Shown: positions 32,981 through 44,699, counted from the first letter of the stretch. The stretch: DNA of 64,000 nucleotides from Molanna angustata (GCA_963576475.1 OY754986.1:12654493-12718492); one strand, 5' to 3'. Notes: generated by a model not told the origin, from the letters alone. Numbers and translations are program-made.

Positions 32981-33030
32981 TAAATGTGTACTAAGCATGT
33001 GTAAATAACACATGCTTAGTACAACATTTA
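32981..33030 (-). ncRNA. Long RNA hairpin in LTR element leader
   Basis: TAAATGT plus GTACTAAGCATGTG pairs with CACATGCTTAGTAC, a one-base bulge, and ACATTTA, around loop TAAATAA. That is 21 base pairs. It lies about 360 nt downstream of the primer site in the RNA sense, where packaging or dimerisation signals of retroelements occur. The function is inference. Confidence 0.5.
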
Positions 33031-33369
33031 TGACAAAGAATAACTAAAAACCGAGAAGCGCGGGTGATTTTTAAACGCGATTGCATAGAATTAAGCGCGA
33101 TTGTTTCGCGGGTGTAGTGTAGTGTACCCATCGTGAGAGATTCAAAAACCAATTCGTTCTTTTTCTAAACTAGGAAAAGAAAAGAGTGATCTGAGGAAAA
33201 TCGGTAAGTGTTGTTTAATGTTATTGTAAGGAAAAATACCACTGTTGTGAATGCATATTTATCGTTTTTCGGCCTCGGGCCGGTACTAGATAAATACCGA
33301 TGTTTTGTAAATACCAGTAGCTGTGAAGCTTAGCTGTTAAGCTGTTTAGTAACGATTGTGTTCATATTC

Positions 33370-33387
33370 ACGTTTTCAGGGTCACCA
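33370..33387 (-). promoter_or_regulatory. Primer binding site, tRNA-Trp-like
   Basis: The minus strand reads TGGTGACCCTGAAAACGTG. The first nine bases match the tRNA-Trp primer site and the rest matches with small indels. Confidence 0.65.
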
Positions 33388-33388
33388 A

Positions 33389-34082
33389 TAAAGCTGATTG
33401 GTAACCAAAGGGGTTACCAATCAAAAGTAGTTAGTAACCAGAGTGGTTACTATTAAATATATGTGGTAACCAGAGGGGTTACCAGTAAAGAGAGTTTACT
33501 ATATCCCAAGTGGATATGATTTGAAATAAGAACACAAGGACAGTGGTTTAGAGAGAAGAAGAAAGAATGGTCAAAAGTAACAATGAGTATATTGATCACA
33601 GTTAATAGTTTGCTTAAGGGTAAATTTACAATTGATGAAATAACTTACAAAGGAACTTTTCTCACGATGAGTAGGTATAACGAGCGAGTTAGCGGGTGTG
33701 TTCGAAGTGTCCGAATCTTTGCATGGTGAAGTACCATCGTGCTCGCAGGGTCGAGAGATGATCGGTGGTCGAGTGACGAAGTGTCGGCGAGACGGCGTGG
33801 TCGAGAACGGCGGCGTGATGTGACGAATCGAAGTGACGGAAATACGGAAATGAAGTGACAACGTGTAGAGGTGTAGACTCCCTTAAATAGTGCTGTGCTG
33901 GGGGTAGCAAGTTCAATGTCCTCGAACTTTCTAGACTTATTTATTTGAAGTGTCATACCCAGTTGAGGAGTATTGTCACTTGTTTGACCTTGCGGGCGAT
34001 GAACTCGGCCTAGCGATAAACAAATGTACTTGCCGTCGCTAGGCGCGCGCTCGAAAGAAATTTCGAGATGTGGTCTGCCACA
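33389..34082 (-). repeat. LTR 2 (middle)
   Basis: Copy of 30146-30839 shifted by 3243 bp. No difference was noticed by eye. Confidence 0.92.
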
Positions 34083-36631
34083 TTCCTCCCCTCCAAGTGG
34101 TATCGAAGATGGCACGATACCTTGGTAGAACGTCATGGTGTGGCTGAGCTGAGGCAGTCGTTGCTGAAGATTTTTGTAGTCATTATAATTTTGGAGAGAT
34201 GGTTAGACTTGTGTTAGTTGAACTGTTGCCTAGTTGCAGATGATGATTGCGACGGATCAAGATGTGATTGCTTTGGAAACAGTGTTCCCATTCAGCCCGT
34301 TGACAATTGCAGTGTGTCGGTGAGGCTTGTTAGTACACAAAGCTGTGGAGTCCGTGGAGTCAGTGTAGTCCGTGGAGTCCGATAAGCTGTGCAGTGTAAT
34401 TGGCATCTAAACATTCTTGTCGAATTTGCAGAACTGTGCAGTTGGCTTGCGTTGGCGTTTTCGAAGTTTTCGTTGACTGTCGTCGTGTTGACAGCGTGTG
34501 TTGACAGTGACGTGTTGACAGCGTCGTGTTGACCGTGTCGTGTAGACGTCGTGTTGTCGTGGTTGAGCAGCTCCTTGGATATGCGAGACAGAGTGCGAGT
34601 CAAAAGCATAACATGAAGGATGGGACAGCGTCCCAACAAAATCATTCCTCGTTCAAAGACGTGCGTAGCGATGAGACGAGGTGAGTTTTTGTGTGCTCGA
34701 GATGTGTGCGTGCGTTCATATTTGGGTGTCCGACAGCTCTGGAGTAGTTCTCCAGCGTTGAAGTTGTGGCGTGTCTGTTGCGTTAGACAGCTTTGGAGTA
34801 GTTCTCCAGTGGGGCCTGTGTGTGCATTCTTTGCTGCGCATCAAGTGAGTCTGATGTCTTTGGGAATACGTGCCAGTATAGCGAGTGCTTGTGCATTCTT
34901 TGCCGCGCATCAAGTGAGTCTGATGTCTTTGGGAATACGTGCCAGTATAGCGAGTTGTAGCGTGTCGGTGTTGCTCTTGGTTGCTAATGAAAACCATTTG
35001 TTGCTGAAGTTGTCCATTTTGATTTGGTGCCGTTGCCAATGTTGTTCATCTTGATTTGGTGCCGTTGCCAATGTTGTTCATCTTGATTTGGTGCCGTTGA
35101 CAATATTTGCCATCTTGATTTATCGATGTTGATAATGTCGTCTTCCATCTTGGTTTGATGCTGATGATGATGATAACGTTGATCATCTTGCTTCTATAGT
35201 TGTACATAGTAACAGCAGTTGACAGTTGTAAATTTTAAATTTTCATTATATAAACATTTAAAATTGTAGCAAGCGAATAAATAAAATAATGTTGGTTGCA
35301 TGTTGCAAAAATATAATATGTACAATGATAAGTATTTGTCAATAATAATTAAGTTGATTACAATATATTTTAGAAGTGAAAATAAATTTAAGTATCTAAT
35401 TAGGTATACAATGCAACAAAAAAATAATATGAATTTCAGCAAAGTCCAAAAATGTTTAAAATATTATATTTGTAATAGGTAAATATTGAAATGTGTCTAA
35501 GTACAAAAATGCTTTGCAAGTTTCAAAGTATAAAAGGTATTTAAAGCAAAATTACAAAGTATGAAATAGGTAAGTTAAGTATTTCACGAAATTAGTACCT
35601 ATTTGATATATTAAATAGTGATAATTTAATTAATTATTTGCGAGATCCTTTGATATAAAAACATATTTCTGATTGCAATGAATTTAAATAACGTACGTTA
35701 ATATCTTGTTAGCAAAAACTTAGATTGTCGCTCGGTAGATGGTGTTTATTTAAAACTTAATTTTTCTACCGCTAGTTGAAATTTAGATAGATTAGTCACG
35801 AGCTGTGTTCGCGTTGTTTACATATTAAAAATAACAAAATTGAAGTTTTATCGTTTAAAACCAAAAACTTTCGATGTATATTTGTTTAAACAGTGAAATT
35901 ACTATATCAAGATTACTTAAATGTTCTGTATCACGCGTAAATCTGTATGTAAAATATAAAATTATTAAGTTTTGTCACTTCAGTATTATTGTTGTGCGTG
36001 AGAATTTTTTTTGTCGCGAAGTATGTGAAAAATATTTTTAGTTCCGTGAATTATGTGAAAAGAATATAACTAAATTCGGAAGTGCGGTTTTGCTTATGTA
36101 TATCGCGATTGTCGGAGTATTTTTTTACTTAAAGCAGTGCCGTACAGAAAAATTTTACAGTGATTATGCGAAATTATAAAGTGGGTACCAATATATACCT
36201 TTGTTTACAATCTCAGAATAAAATAAATGTGTACTAAGCATGTGTAAATAACACATGCTTAGTACAACATTTATGACAAAGAATAACTAAAAACCGAGAA
36301 GCGCGGGTGATTTTTAAACGCGATTGCATAGAATTAAGCGCGATTGTTTCGCGGGTGTAGTGTAGTGTACCCATCGTGAGAGATTCAAAAACCAATTCGT
36401 TCTTTTTCTAAACTAGGAAAAGAAAAGAGTGATCTGAGGAAAATCGGTAAGTGTTGTTTAATGTTATTGTAAGGAAAAATACCACTGTTGTGAATGCATA
36501 TTTATCGTTTTTCGGCCTCGGGCCGGTACTAGATAAATACCGATGTTTTGTAAATACCAGTAGCTGTGAAGCTTAGCTGTTAAGCTGTTTAGTAACGATT
36601 GTGTTCATATTCACGTTTTCAGGGTCACCAA
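34083..36631 (-). other. Interior of tandem LTR element, first unit
   Basis: This repeats 30840-33388, including polypurine tract (34083-34094), minisatellites, hairpin (36224-36273) and primer site (36613-36630). No difference between the two interiors was noticed. Confidence 0.85.
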
Positions 36632-37325
36632 TAAAGCTGATTGGTAACCAAAGGGGTTACCAATCAAAAGTAGTTAGTAACCAGAGTGGTTACTATTAAA
36701 TATATGTGGTAACCAGAGGGGTTACCAGTAAAGAGAGTTTACTATATCCCAAGTGGATATGATTTGAAATAAGAACACAAGGACAGTGGTTTAGAGAGAA
36801 GAAGAAAGAATGGTCAAAAGTAACAATGAGTATATTGATCACAGTTAATAGTTTGCTTAAGGGTAAATTTACAATTGATGAAATAACTTACAAAGGAACT
36901 TTTCTCACGATGAGTAGGTATAACGAGCGAGTTAGCGGGTGTGTTCGAAGTGTCCGAATCTTTGCATGGTGAAGTACCATCGTGCTCGCAGGGTCGAGAG
37001 ATGATCGGTGGTCGAGTGACGAAGTGTCGGCGAGACGGCGTGGTCGAGAACGGCGGCGTGATGTGACGAATCGAAGTGACGGAAATACGGAAATGAAGTG
37101 ACAACGTGTAGAGGTGTAGACTCCCTTAAATAGTGCTGTGCTGGGGGTAGCAAGTTCAATGTCCTCGAACTTTCTAGACTTATTTATTTGAAGTGTCATA
37201 CCCAGTTGAGGAGTATTGTCACTTGTTTGACCTTGCGGGCGATGAACTCGGCCTAGCGATAAACAAATGTACTTGCCGTCGCTAGGCGCGCGCTCGAAAG
37301 AAATTTCGAGATGTGGTCTGCCACA
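36632..37325 (-). repeat. LTR 1 (5'-most on the minus strand)
   Basis: The third copy of the LTR; it ends exactly at the GATG duplication. A 254-codon minus-strand frame at 36888-37652 is an artefact that joins LTR and LINE sequence. Confidence 0.92.
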
Positions 37326-37545
37326 GATGGAATGAATAGTAGGGGCCGCCCCAGAAAGGGATGGCATGATCATGTGAATGATATTTTGAATGAAGGAAAT
37401 ATAAGAAACTTGAATAATCGACGAGCATGTATGAAACGATGTATGGATGTAAAGGAAGCTAGGAATGAATGCAAAAATAGAGGAGTATGGCGCTCGGTTC
37501 TCTCTGCTTACCCCGTAAGGGATATGGCGTGATGGTATGTATGTA
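37326..37545 (+). pseudogene. RTE-like LINE tail, second half
   Basis: The frame reads DGMNSRGRPRKGWHDHVNDI, then NLNNRRACMKRCMDVKEARN, then GVWRSVLSAYPVRD. GRP.KGW.D is the usual last motif of RTE-type ORFs. The 3' end is GATATGGCGTGATGGTATG followed by TATG repeats. It continues the LINE broken at 30145. Confidence 0.8.
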
Positions 37546-38132
37546 TGTAAGATGTACTTTCTTTTTATTATGTATGTACTTTCTATGTATTGGTTTTGCA
37601 GAGATTTCTGGATACGAAGCTTCACCGGGTGAATGTTTGTCTCGGAGAGCAATATAAAAAAATAATGCTCAACTGTGTTTAATGGTCCGTATTTTATTGA
37701 AAAATGTATATTGGGCCATATTCTCTTAACCTTAATAAAATAAATTAAAAAGGTTTAATTAGTAGGTACATACGAAACGAAAAAAAACCTGGTAGGTATA
37801 ATACATTATTACTTGAAGTAAGGATTATGAAATACTATTGGGTAGGTAGATTTCTATTGGACAATTGCACGACTCTCTTGCAGTACAAAAGAATTAAGTG
37901 TAAGGTCACACCCACACCCACAGATTCTTATGGCGCAACACGAATCGATCTATGGGTGTGAGTAAAGCAAAAATGAGACAGGCTCCTGTGGGCTCAGAAC
38001 AAAACATGGCATCTATGTATCTGTACATATTACACTGTGCAGGTTGCCGCTCCCATATACACTTTTTTTCAATATAACATATTATTCATAAAATAACAAT
38101 ACCAAAAAGATGTAATATACTGAGTTGCAATT
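37546..38132. other. Anonymous AT-rich sequence
   Basis: GGTTTTGCAG at 37592-37601 looks like a splice acceptor, but the two frames after it (18 and 26 codons) compete and neither is recognisable. Nothing is called. Confidence 0.35.
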
Positions 38133-38390
38133 GGGTATCAAAAACAGGCAACTCAGTTAGTAATAACGAGTAGGTTTGCGCCACGCTAAGTGAATAAAAG
38201 AATATAGATGGGTCGATGGCAGAGCGGTTAGCGCATTGGGTTAGTAATCCAGTGGTCGCGAGTTCGAATCCTGCCTCGACCGATTTCGTTCACCTATAGC
38301 ACAAACATTTATGCTTACCTATTTTAGGGAATGTAGGAAGATGTATATGTACTTGTTTAATTAACAAGGACATATTCATTTTAAAAAAAA
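38133..38390 (+). mobile_element. tRNA-derived SINE-like element, copy 3, with 5' extension
   Basis: The tRNA-like part is 38211-38281, with the 5' extension 38133-38206 as in the copy at 23975 and the A-rich end near 38390. A and B boxes are intact. Confidence 0.75.
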
Positions 38391-38436
38391 TGCATTACAC
38401 AGATGAAAAATACATATATAAATTCATACCATCACG

Positions 38437-38790
38437 ACATATAAGGAGAGAATGCAAGATAAAGAAGAGTATTATAAGTAAAATGAAATTGAATTCCTTG
38501 AGGTGGTTTGGACATATTGAAAGAATGAACGATGAACGACTGACCAAAAAAATATACATGGGTGCATGAGATGGAGTGAATAGCAGAGGTGCCCCAGAAA
38601 GGGATGGCATGACCATGTGAATGATATTTTGAAAGAAGAAAACATAAAAATTTTGAACAATCGACGAGCATGTATGAGACGATGCATGGATGTAAAGGAA
38701 GCTAGAAATGTGTGCAAAAATAGAGAAGTATGGCGCTCGGTTCTCTCTGCTTACCCCTTAGGTAAGGGATATGGCGTGATGGTTTGTATG
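38437..38790 (+). pseudogene. RTE-like LINE tail, uninterrupted paralogue
   Basis: It contains RWFGHIERMNDERLTKKIYM, then a stop, then DGVNSRG, a shift, and ILKEENIKILNNRRACMRRC to EVWRSVLSAYPL. The order is continuous across the point where the 29.9/37.3-kb copy holds the LTR array, so this shows the unoccupied state. Stops and a frameshift make it dead. Confidence 0.8.
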
Positions 38791-38884
38791 TACCATAACT
38801 TGCCTTCGCCGCAGCATGTTTGAACAATTTCTTCATTCCCAAGTACTTCAAATTTGATGTAGCATTTTTGATTATTGGCTCTTA

Positions 38885-38955
38885 CGTGACACCCGAAAAC
38901 AATGATAATATATAGATTGGAAGCACTATTCTAAGCCGGAGTCTCAAAGCAATAC
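38885..38955 (+). repeat. Short interspersed block R6, copy 2
   Basis: GACACCCGAAAACAATGATA through GTCTCAAAGCAATAC matches 13895-13972 and the minus-strand copy at 4492-4560. Confidence 0.6.
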
Positions 38956-39456
38956 ATAACTAAACAACAGAAAAATAACGAGTGGATACAGACGATAGAG
39001 GCTTATATTCATCAGTGATAGGAAGAAGGCCGAGGAAAAAGCCTTTCTCGGCCTTCGAAAAAAAGGGCGGAAATTTACAAATGCTGGGAAAATATTAAGT
39101 ATCAAAACATATTATACGCGTAAAACATAATATAAGAAATGTGAATAGGTAGTATTACTCAGGAATTGGTGGGAACACATACAAGGATAATAACATTCCT
39201 TAGATTGAATGTCATTAAATCATTCGCTATTCACAAAGGACCATCATTGCTCTTCAACTGGTGACATGTGAAACGAAATTTTTATATCTTTTTTTAAGGA
39301 CAATAATCAAAATATATTCCATTATATTTCGAATCTGCGTTTGACAACTTAATAAAATATTAAGTTATTAATGTTTCAATAGGACATAATAAATGGATTA
39401 ACATTTCATTATGTTAAATAAATTAAAATTACGTGGAATGGCGTACGTGGAAGTAC
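38956..39456. other. Anonymous AT-rich sequence
   Basis: No supported feature was seen. GGCCGAGGAAAAAGCCTTTCTCGGCC near 39028-39056 is a small palindrome. Confidence 0.45.
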
Positions 39457-39464
39457 GTGGAAAC

Positions 39465-41409
39465 CAGCGTTACCAATACCAATTTTCCAAATTCCCCAAA
39501 AATCTAGATCAAATTCTCCAAATTGGGTAAATACAAGTCCGTATTCCCCACAAAATCCCCACATACTTAAAATCTCAAGAAGAATACTTCTTCTTCTTCT
39601 TCTTCTTCGATGGCGCTACAGCCCAAGTCGAGCCTTGGCCTCCTTCAACTTCTGCCTCCAACCCCGTCTGTCCTCAGCTGCCGTCCTCCAGTTTGTAATG
39701 CTTAGGAGCTGTACCGCATCCCTCCTCACCTCGTCCTGCCATCGCAACCTGGGTCTTCCTATCTTCCTTTTTCCTCCTGGATGATCAGTCATAATTCTCT
39801 TGGGAATTCGCATATTTGGCATTCTCTGAACATGTCCAGCCCATCTCAATCTCGATAGTCTTATATATGTTGAGATACTGGGTGTTTCATATATTCTGGA
39901 CAGTTCATCGTTTTGCCTTATACGCCACTCTTCCCCATCCTTCACTGGTCCACATATGCGGCGGAGAACTTTCCTCTCAAATACATCCAAAGCTTCAGCA
40001 GATTTTATTGTGAGTGTCAATGCCTCGCACCCATATGTAACCACAGTCCTTATAATTGTCTTGTAAAGGATAATTTTGGTTTTTCTATGGACGTTTCGAG
40101 ATTTAAACACTGGTACCAAGGAGAAGTATGTCCTGTTACCTGCTGAGATTCTTTTCTTGATTTCCTCCGCTTCCTCATTGCATTCCGTGAGATGAGATCC
40201 CAAGTATGTGAATTGATTGACTGATTCGAATGTGTGATTCTCTGCTAGCTGCACGTTTCCTCTTGTTCTATTAGGTGCGTTTCGGCTTTGTATCATAAAC
40301 TTTGTCTTTTCGTTATTAATCTTTAAGCCCACCTCATGTGCTGCAGATACCAGGGGGTCGAGAACTTCCTTTATGGCTGTTTGGGTTCTTCCAAGTATAC
40401 TTAGGTCATCCGCATATCCCACTATCTGACTGCTTTTGAAACATATATTAGAGCCATTGTCAACTGGTGTTCTGCGGATAACGTATTCCAGGGCGAGGTT
40501 GAAAAGAGTAGGAGCCAGACTATCTCCTTGTTTCAATCCCTGTGTGATTGCAAAAGTCTCTGTTAAATCACCTTGCACCTTAACTCTACATTGGGAGTTG
40601 GTCATTGTCATTTTCACGAGTCTTACTAATTTAGGTGGAATTTGGAATTGTAAGAGGATATCATACAATTTTTCTCTATCTATTGAGTCGTATGCTTGCT
40701 TGAAGTCAATAAACAACTGGTAGATATCTATATCGAACTCCCAACATTTTGCCAAAATTTGACGGACAGTGGAGTTGGTCCGTTGTGGATCTACCCGCTC
40801 TAAAGCCTGCCTGGTATTCCCCCAGAATGTTCTCAGCATATGGCTCAAGTCTTCTTTTTAATATTATGGTGAGTAGTTTGTAGGCAGTACATAATAGTGA
40901 TATCCCCCAGAAAGAATACTAGGTCTCATAAAAAAAAAAAAAACAATAATATTTACAATTTGAACACAACATTTAAACCAGTAACTCTCCGCTACACCAT
41001 ATTTATAAAGGCCATGTAGAGTAAAATCCAGCATAGAGTGAACTCGCCATTCGTCATTAATTTTTGTATTCGCACAAAGCTTTCAAACACTGGAAATCCT
41101 TTCAGAACAAGCATCAGTGATTTAACTGTTGAGCTTTTGAAGGATTCACAGTAGACACAATAGAAAAATATTGGATCTCTAAAATAAAATCGTTATAAAA
41201 ACCTTGGCAGATTTAAAAAAGAATCTGTTATAGCTGAATAGTAGGTATAAATTTTCATCTTTTTTCAAATTGATAGATGTTTTTATCAATATCAGCTATC
41301 GATGATTGGTAAAATGCTAGAATCCCCACATTTTCCCCTCAAAAAGCCAATCCCCAATCGAGTTGAGATTCTCGGCAACTTGGGAATTCCCCACAAATTG
41401 GCAACGCTG
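39465..41409. mobile_element. hAT-type element with 8-bp target duplication, hosting a LINE
   Basis: The left end CAGCGTTACCAAT and right end ATTGGCAACGCTG form short inverted repeats of the CAGNG type. GTGGAAAC occurs exactly at both outer edges (39457-39464 and 41410-41417), the 8-bp duplication expected of hAT. The host element is only 39465 to about 39585 plus 40910-41409; the middle is a LINE insertion. No hAT transposase was recognised, so it is non-autonomous. Confidence 0.8.
39607..40905 (-). pseudogene. RTE-like LINE reverse transcriptase, 5'-truncated
   Basis: The open frame (40848-39616, 410 codons) is the longest in the window. It encodes the palm of a non-LTR reverse transcriptase: FIDFKQAYDSI (46-56), GLKQGDSLAPTLFN (104-117), the catalytic YADD (145-148), FTYLGSHL (213-220), FERKVLRRICGPV (290-302), RWAGHVQRMPN (335-345) and GRPRLRWQDEV (364-374). 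LCTAYKLLTIILKRRLEPYA lies upstream in another frame, followed by EYQAGFRAGRS, so a frameshift falls near 40800 and the annotated Met is not a true start. The endonuclease domain is absent. The tail is a run of GAA repeats. It sits inside the hAT element. The long open frame suggests a fairly recent insertion. Confidence 0.9.
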
Positions 41410-41672
41410 GTGGAAACATGTGTTACATGCAACTAGTTTCTCATTCAGTCTCTTACTGCACTCAATTTTTTTTGTTAATAGTAACAAAATTTCATGTTAA
41501 AATTAACCGAACTATAGTGACTACAAAACATTTGGTTTTGTGCAACCAAATGTTTTGTGCACACAGTCAAACAGTACAGTCATAAATAGATAAACTTTTA
41601 TTACTGATAGGAAAAGTTTGGCTTATAAGGCAGGTAGCTACATAGTTCAGTTGTCGTAATATTTTTTCAGTG

Positions 41673-41858
41673 TGCCCGTTCCCACTTGTCGTGTGTCGGA
41701 TACGATGAAAAATCGTGTGATTTAGTGGTAACACATATTAAATGGAGCTACTGTACTTACACGTGTGTTACAAGTGTGAACAGATCCATTTGAAATGTAT
41801 TACCACTAGATCACACGACATTTTATCGTGTCCGACACACGACAAGTGGAAACGGGCA
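41673..41858. mobile_element. Short MITE with long inverted repeats
   Basis: TGCCCGTTCCCACTTGTCGT at the left end pairs with the right end reading ACGACAAGTGGAAACGGGCA. The arms extend to about 70 bp (GATCACACGACATTTTATCG region) with few mismatches, and the centre is GGAGCTACTGTACTTAC. A target duplication could not be fixed. Confidence 0.8.
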
Positions 41859-42944
41859 GTTAGCCTAACGCCTTTTTTCCGTTCTCCAGATCTTTGAGTG
41901 CATTGTAGCTTATGTATGGACCGCGCAACTAGAGTGCAAAAGTAATTTACTGTATTTAAACAGTAACAAATGGAAATCTATGGTTGTCAATACCTGGGTT
42001 TGATGGCACCCCAAAAATGCTTATAAAAACTGGTAATAAACCATATTAGTGTAGGATAAACGTCAGAGAAGAGGGATTAGCTGACTACTACTACTACCTA
42101 CAATGGTAAGAAGGTGGGAACCTACCTGATAACAACCAGATCCACTTCTAGATGGTAATGAAAGCGAGAATGTTGACAAAGGTTGTATGAGAGTACAAAA
42201 AGGTAACCTGTTGCCCCGTGTTACAGGTGTGCACGCACTATTATTGCTCAGGTATAAAATTAACTAGTATAAAAAAGATACCTTATTCTATGTATATTAT
42301 ATTTTAATCTCAATTGTAGATTTCAATCTCAGTATTGAGATTAATCTGTTTTTTATTACATTATTTTCTTTTATATTTATTTATTTAATTGTATAATAAG
42401 ACTGATTTCACTTATTTTTTCATTGCTGTTATTGATTACTTATTTATTTGTTTATTCATTGCTTTCTTGATTTGATTAAGTACTTTCTTCTTCATCTTTT
42501 ACTATGTCTTATTATTTTGTGTTTATTTTTTTTAATATTACAAGCATATGGACGTGGACGTGTTACTTAATCAGTAATTAAATTGTCTGTCTTTAAACAT
42601 GAATTATTCCTAGTTAGATATAGACAAAGATTAATTAGAGGAACTCTAAACATGGTAGGTACTTGCCGACAACATAATTATAAGTCCAACAATTATTTCT
42701 GTTCCTGTATCTATTCTAAAGTAGAGAAAATAAATAAAATATTATTTATAAAAATAATTTTTTGAATCCTTGTGGAAATTCATAAATAATTAGTTAATAA
42801 AAAATTCTTGTGCAAAATAACTTTGTTTCTTCCATCAAATATTTTAAAGTTGCAAACACGTAAAAATTTAATCATTTCCCTGTCGGAAGTCAGTTTATTT
42901 TCAAACGATCAGTTTCTCATTATTTAAATGTATAGAACATTCAA
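41859..42944. other. Anonymous AT-rich sequence
   Basis: No gene or RNA was supported. TTTCCCTGTCGGAAGTCAG near 42878 is an R3-associated block. Confidence 0.45.
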
Positions 42945-43090
42945 AATTCCATTGGCATAATTAGTGAACGTTATGCAAGCGCATTAAGTGATCACGTAAA
43001 CCAGCCGATGATAGGTCGTAAGCCCTGTAGTTGCCTTGAGTTCCTGGTTCTCCTCTAATATTCCAACTTCGTCTCTATTGAGATGTTAAA
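42945..43090 (+). repeat. Repeat R3, single arm
   Basis: It contains GTGATCACGTAAACCAGCCG, AGGTCGTAAGCCCTGTAG, TCTAATATTCCAACTTCGTC and TCTATTGAGATG, in the order of the 60.6-kb arm. Confidence 0.75.
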
Positions 43091-43465
43091 AAAATGTCAA
43101 AATTTAATTGTTTCTTCCACATACAGAACGTTTTCGGAATGTATGTACTATTCCATCCTTAGTAACACCCAAAATGTTATTCACATGTGAGTCACATTTC
43201 GGGAACTCGGCGTTCATTGTGAACGCACTCCCAATGTGACTACGGTGTTCTTTCTCAGATCCTGCACCATGTAGTGGATGAATGTCGCATTCATATTACG
43301 TAGGTTCCATGGAGTTTTCGAGGATTGGAATATCTTGACGACCGAAGCCAAGACAAGGCTGAGAGATTTTAATGTTATTTCTTAGAGCCTGACATGCCAT
43401 ACGCGTAAGTATAGGTACAAATAAAGTCATTATAATGTAAAATTTATCTTACTTTTTTTTTGTTC

Positions 43466-43790
43466 GAAGGAATTTCTGAATGGTAAAAAGCCGTTTCACA
43501 ATTGAATCATGAAGGTTATTTGGTTGGTAGAAGTAATTCCCGAATGGCAATACGCCGTATTACGATTGAATCTTGGAGGTTATTTGGTTGGTTGAAAGAA
43601 ATCCCGAATGGCAATACCCACGCCGTATTACGATTGAATCATGAAGGTTATTTGGTTGGATAAAAGAAATCCCGAAAGGCAATACGCTGTATCTACTACC
43701 ATTGAATCATGAAGGTTATTTGGTTGGTTGGAGAAATTCCCGAATGGCAATACGCCGTATTGCGATTGAATTATGAAGGTCATTTGAAAA
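43466..43790. repeat. Minisatellite, about 65-bp unit, five copies
   Basis: Units contain GAATCATGAAGGTTATTTGG, AGAAAT(T/C)CCCGAATGGCAATA and CGCCGTATTACGATT. The AGAAATT.CC...GGCAATA part resembles the SINE body at 10970, which may be its source. Confidence 0.85.
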
Positions 43791-44699
43791 TTAAGTACAC
43801 AGAAAATTATTTCTTTTCAAAATATTTTTTTTACATTATCGCTTAAATTTGTATATTGGTCAATATTTGTTATCAAATTTTGTCACATTATTTGCTATAT
43901 ACCTGTAGCTGAAGTAATAATATTTACTTCCTCAAGAATGCAAAACTTTGCAATAAAATTGCATTTACCTAACGTCAACAATATTGAGTAATGATAATTT
44001 AGTTTCTATGTCGCACATTTCAGCGATCGTCAACGATCCGGAAACAGCAGAATTAAATAAATTAATAAATATCATATCTATTATAATATGCATAAGTAAC
44101 AAGACTTTTACCAAGTGACTAATTCTTCTGATTATCAGAGTTTTGAGCCGAAAATAATTTAAATTGCTGGGGATCAAATTCAGAATGCTTAGTATACTTC
44201 CTAGCTGCTTATTTGTTTCTATTTATTTTATTATTATGCTTGTTTTTTTATTTACCTAATTTGTATAATATTACACAGAAATTAATATCAGATTTGTATT
44301 GTTTACTTGTCCTTTTTGCATATTGCTCGAGAATCAAGCATTTATTGTTTTTATCTATGAGAAGACAATTATTGATCACCAACATTTATTACAGATATCT
44401 ACTTGACATTATTTGATATATATTATTAATTATTTGTATTTGCTTTCAAACGTGTTTTTGAGATTCGGATCAAGGTTAGAATGAAATAAAATATTGTGAT
44501 TCGTAGCAACAATCGACAAAGCGGTAATATTCTTATTACATACATACTATTATTGTCGTTGATGTAAAAACAGTGGCAAAGGTCGACAAATAATATTACG
44601 AAACAGGAAAATATCAACAAAACAGCAAAATTGTATTTAAAACAATTTAAAGAATTCGTTGGGGCCTACCAAATAATTAATTGAAAATAATCTCCAAAT
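43791..44699. other. Anonymous AT-rich sequence
   Basis: Frames at 43965-44177, 44213-44416 and 44426-44620 have no motifs; none is supported. Confidence 0.4.

Larger units (their letters stand above)
30852..33388 (-). other. Interior of tandem LTR element, second unit
   Basis: It holds short tandem repeats: two GGAGTAGTTCTCCAG blocks at 31498-31565, two units of about 70 bp around 31583-31712, and three 32-bp TTGATTTGGTGCCGTTG units at 31770-31860. An AT-rich part follows. The minus strand at 31390-31409 encodes TRNDFVG, also found in the 5.04-kb element at 16209-16228. No conserved protein domain was seen. Confidence 0.7.
30146..37325 (-). mobile_element. Tandem non-autonomous LTR element: LTR-internal-LTR-internal-LTR
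   Basis: Three 694-bp LTRs alternate with two 2549-bp interiors; the period is exactly 3243 bp. GATG is duplicated at the outer edges (30142-30145 and 37326-37329) inside a LINE, so the whole array behaves as one insertion. On the minus strand the LTR is TGTGGCAG...CAGCTTTA, with a primer site one base after it and a purine tract just before it. There is no gag or pol. Apparent frames up to 163 codons recur only because the DNA is duplicated. Such arrays arise by unequal recombination between LTRs, or could be an assembly effect. Confidence 0.9.

Noticed and set aside
32990..33380. Plus-strand spliced leader in the LTR element (GGTAAGTG ... TTTTCAG)
   Set aside because: The primer site, polypurine tract and TG start all place the element on the minus strand.
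36888..37652. 254-codon minus-strand frame, second longest in the window
   Set aside because: It fuses flanking DNA, antisense LINE tail and LTR; no part of it is coherent.
37592..37655. Terminal exon after GGTTTTGCAG
   Set aside because: Two competing short frames and no donor-side partner; it lies directly after a LINE tail.
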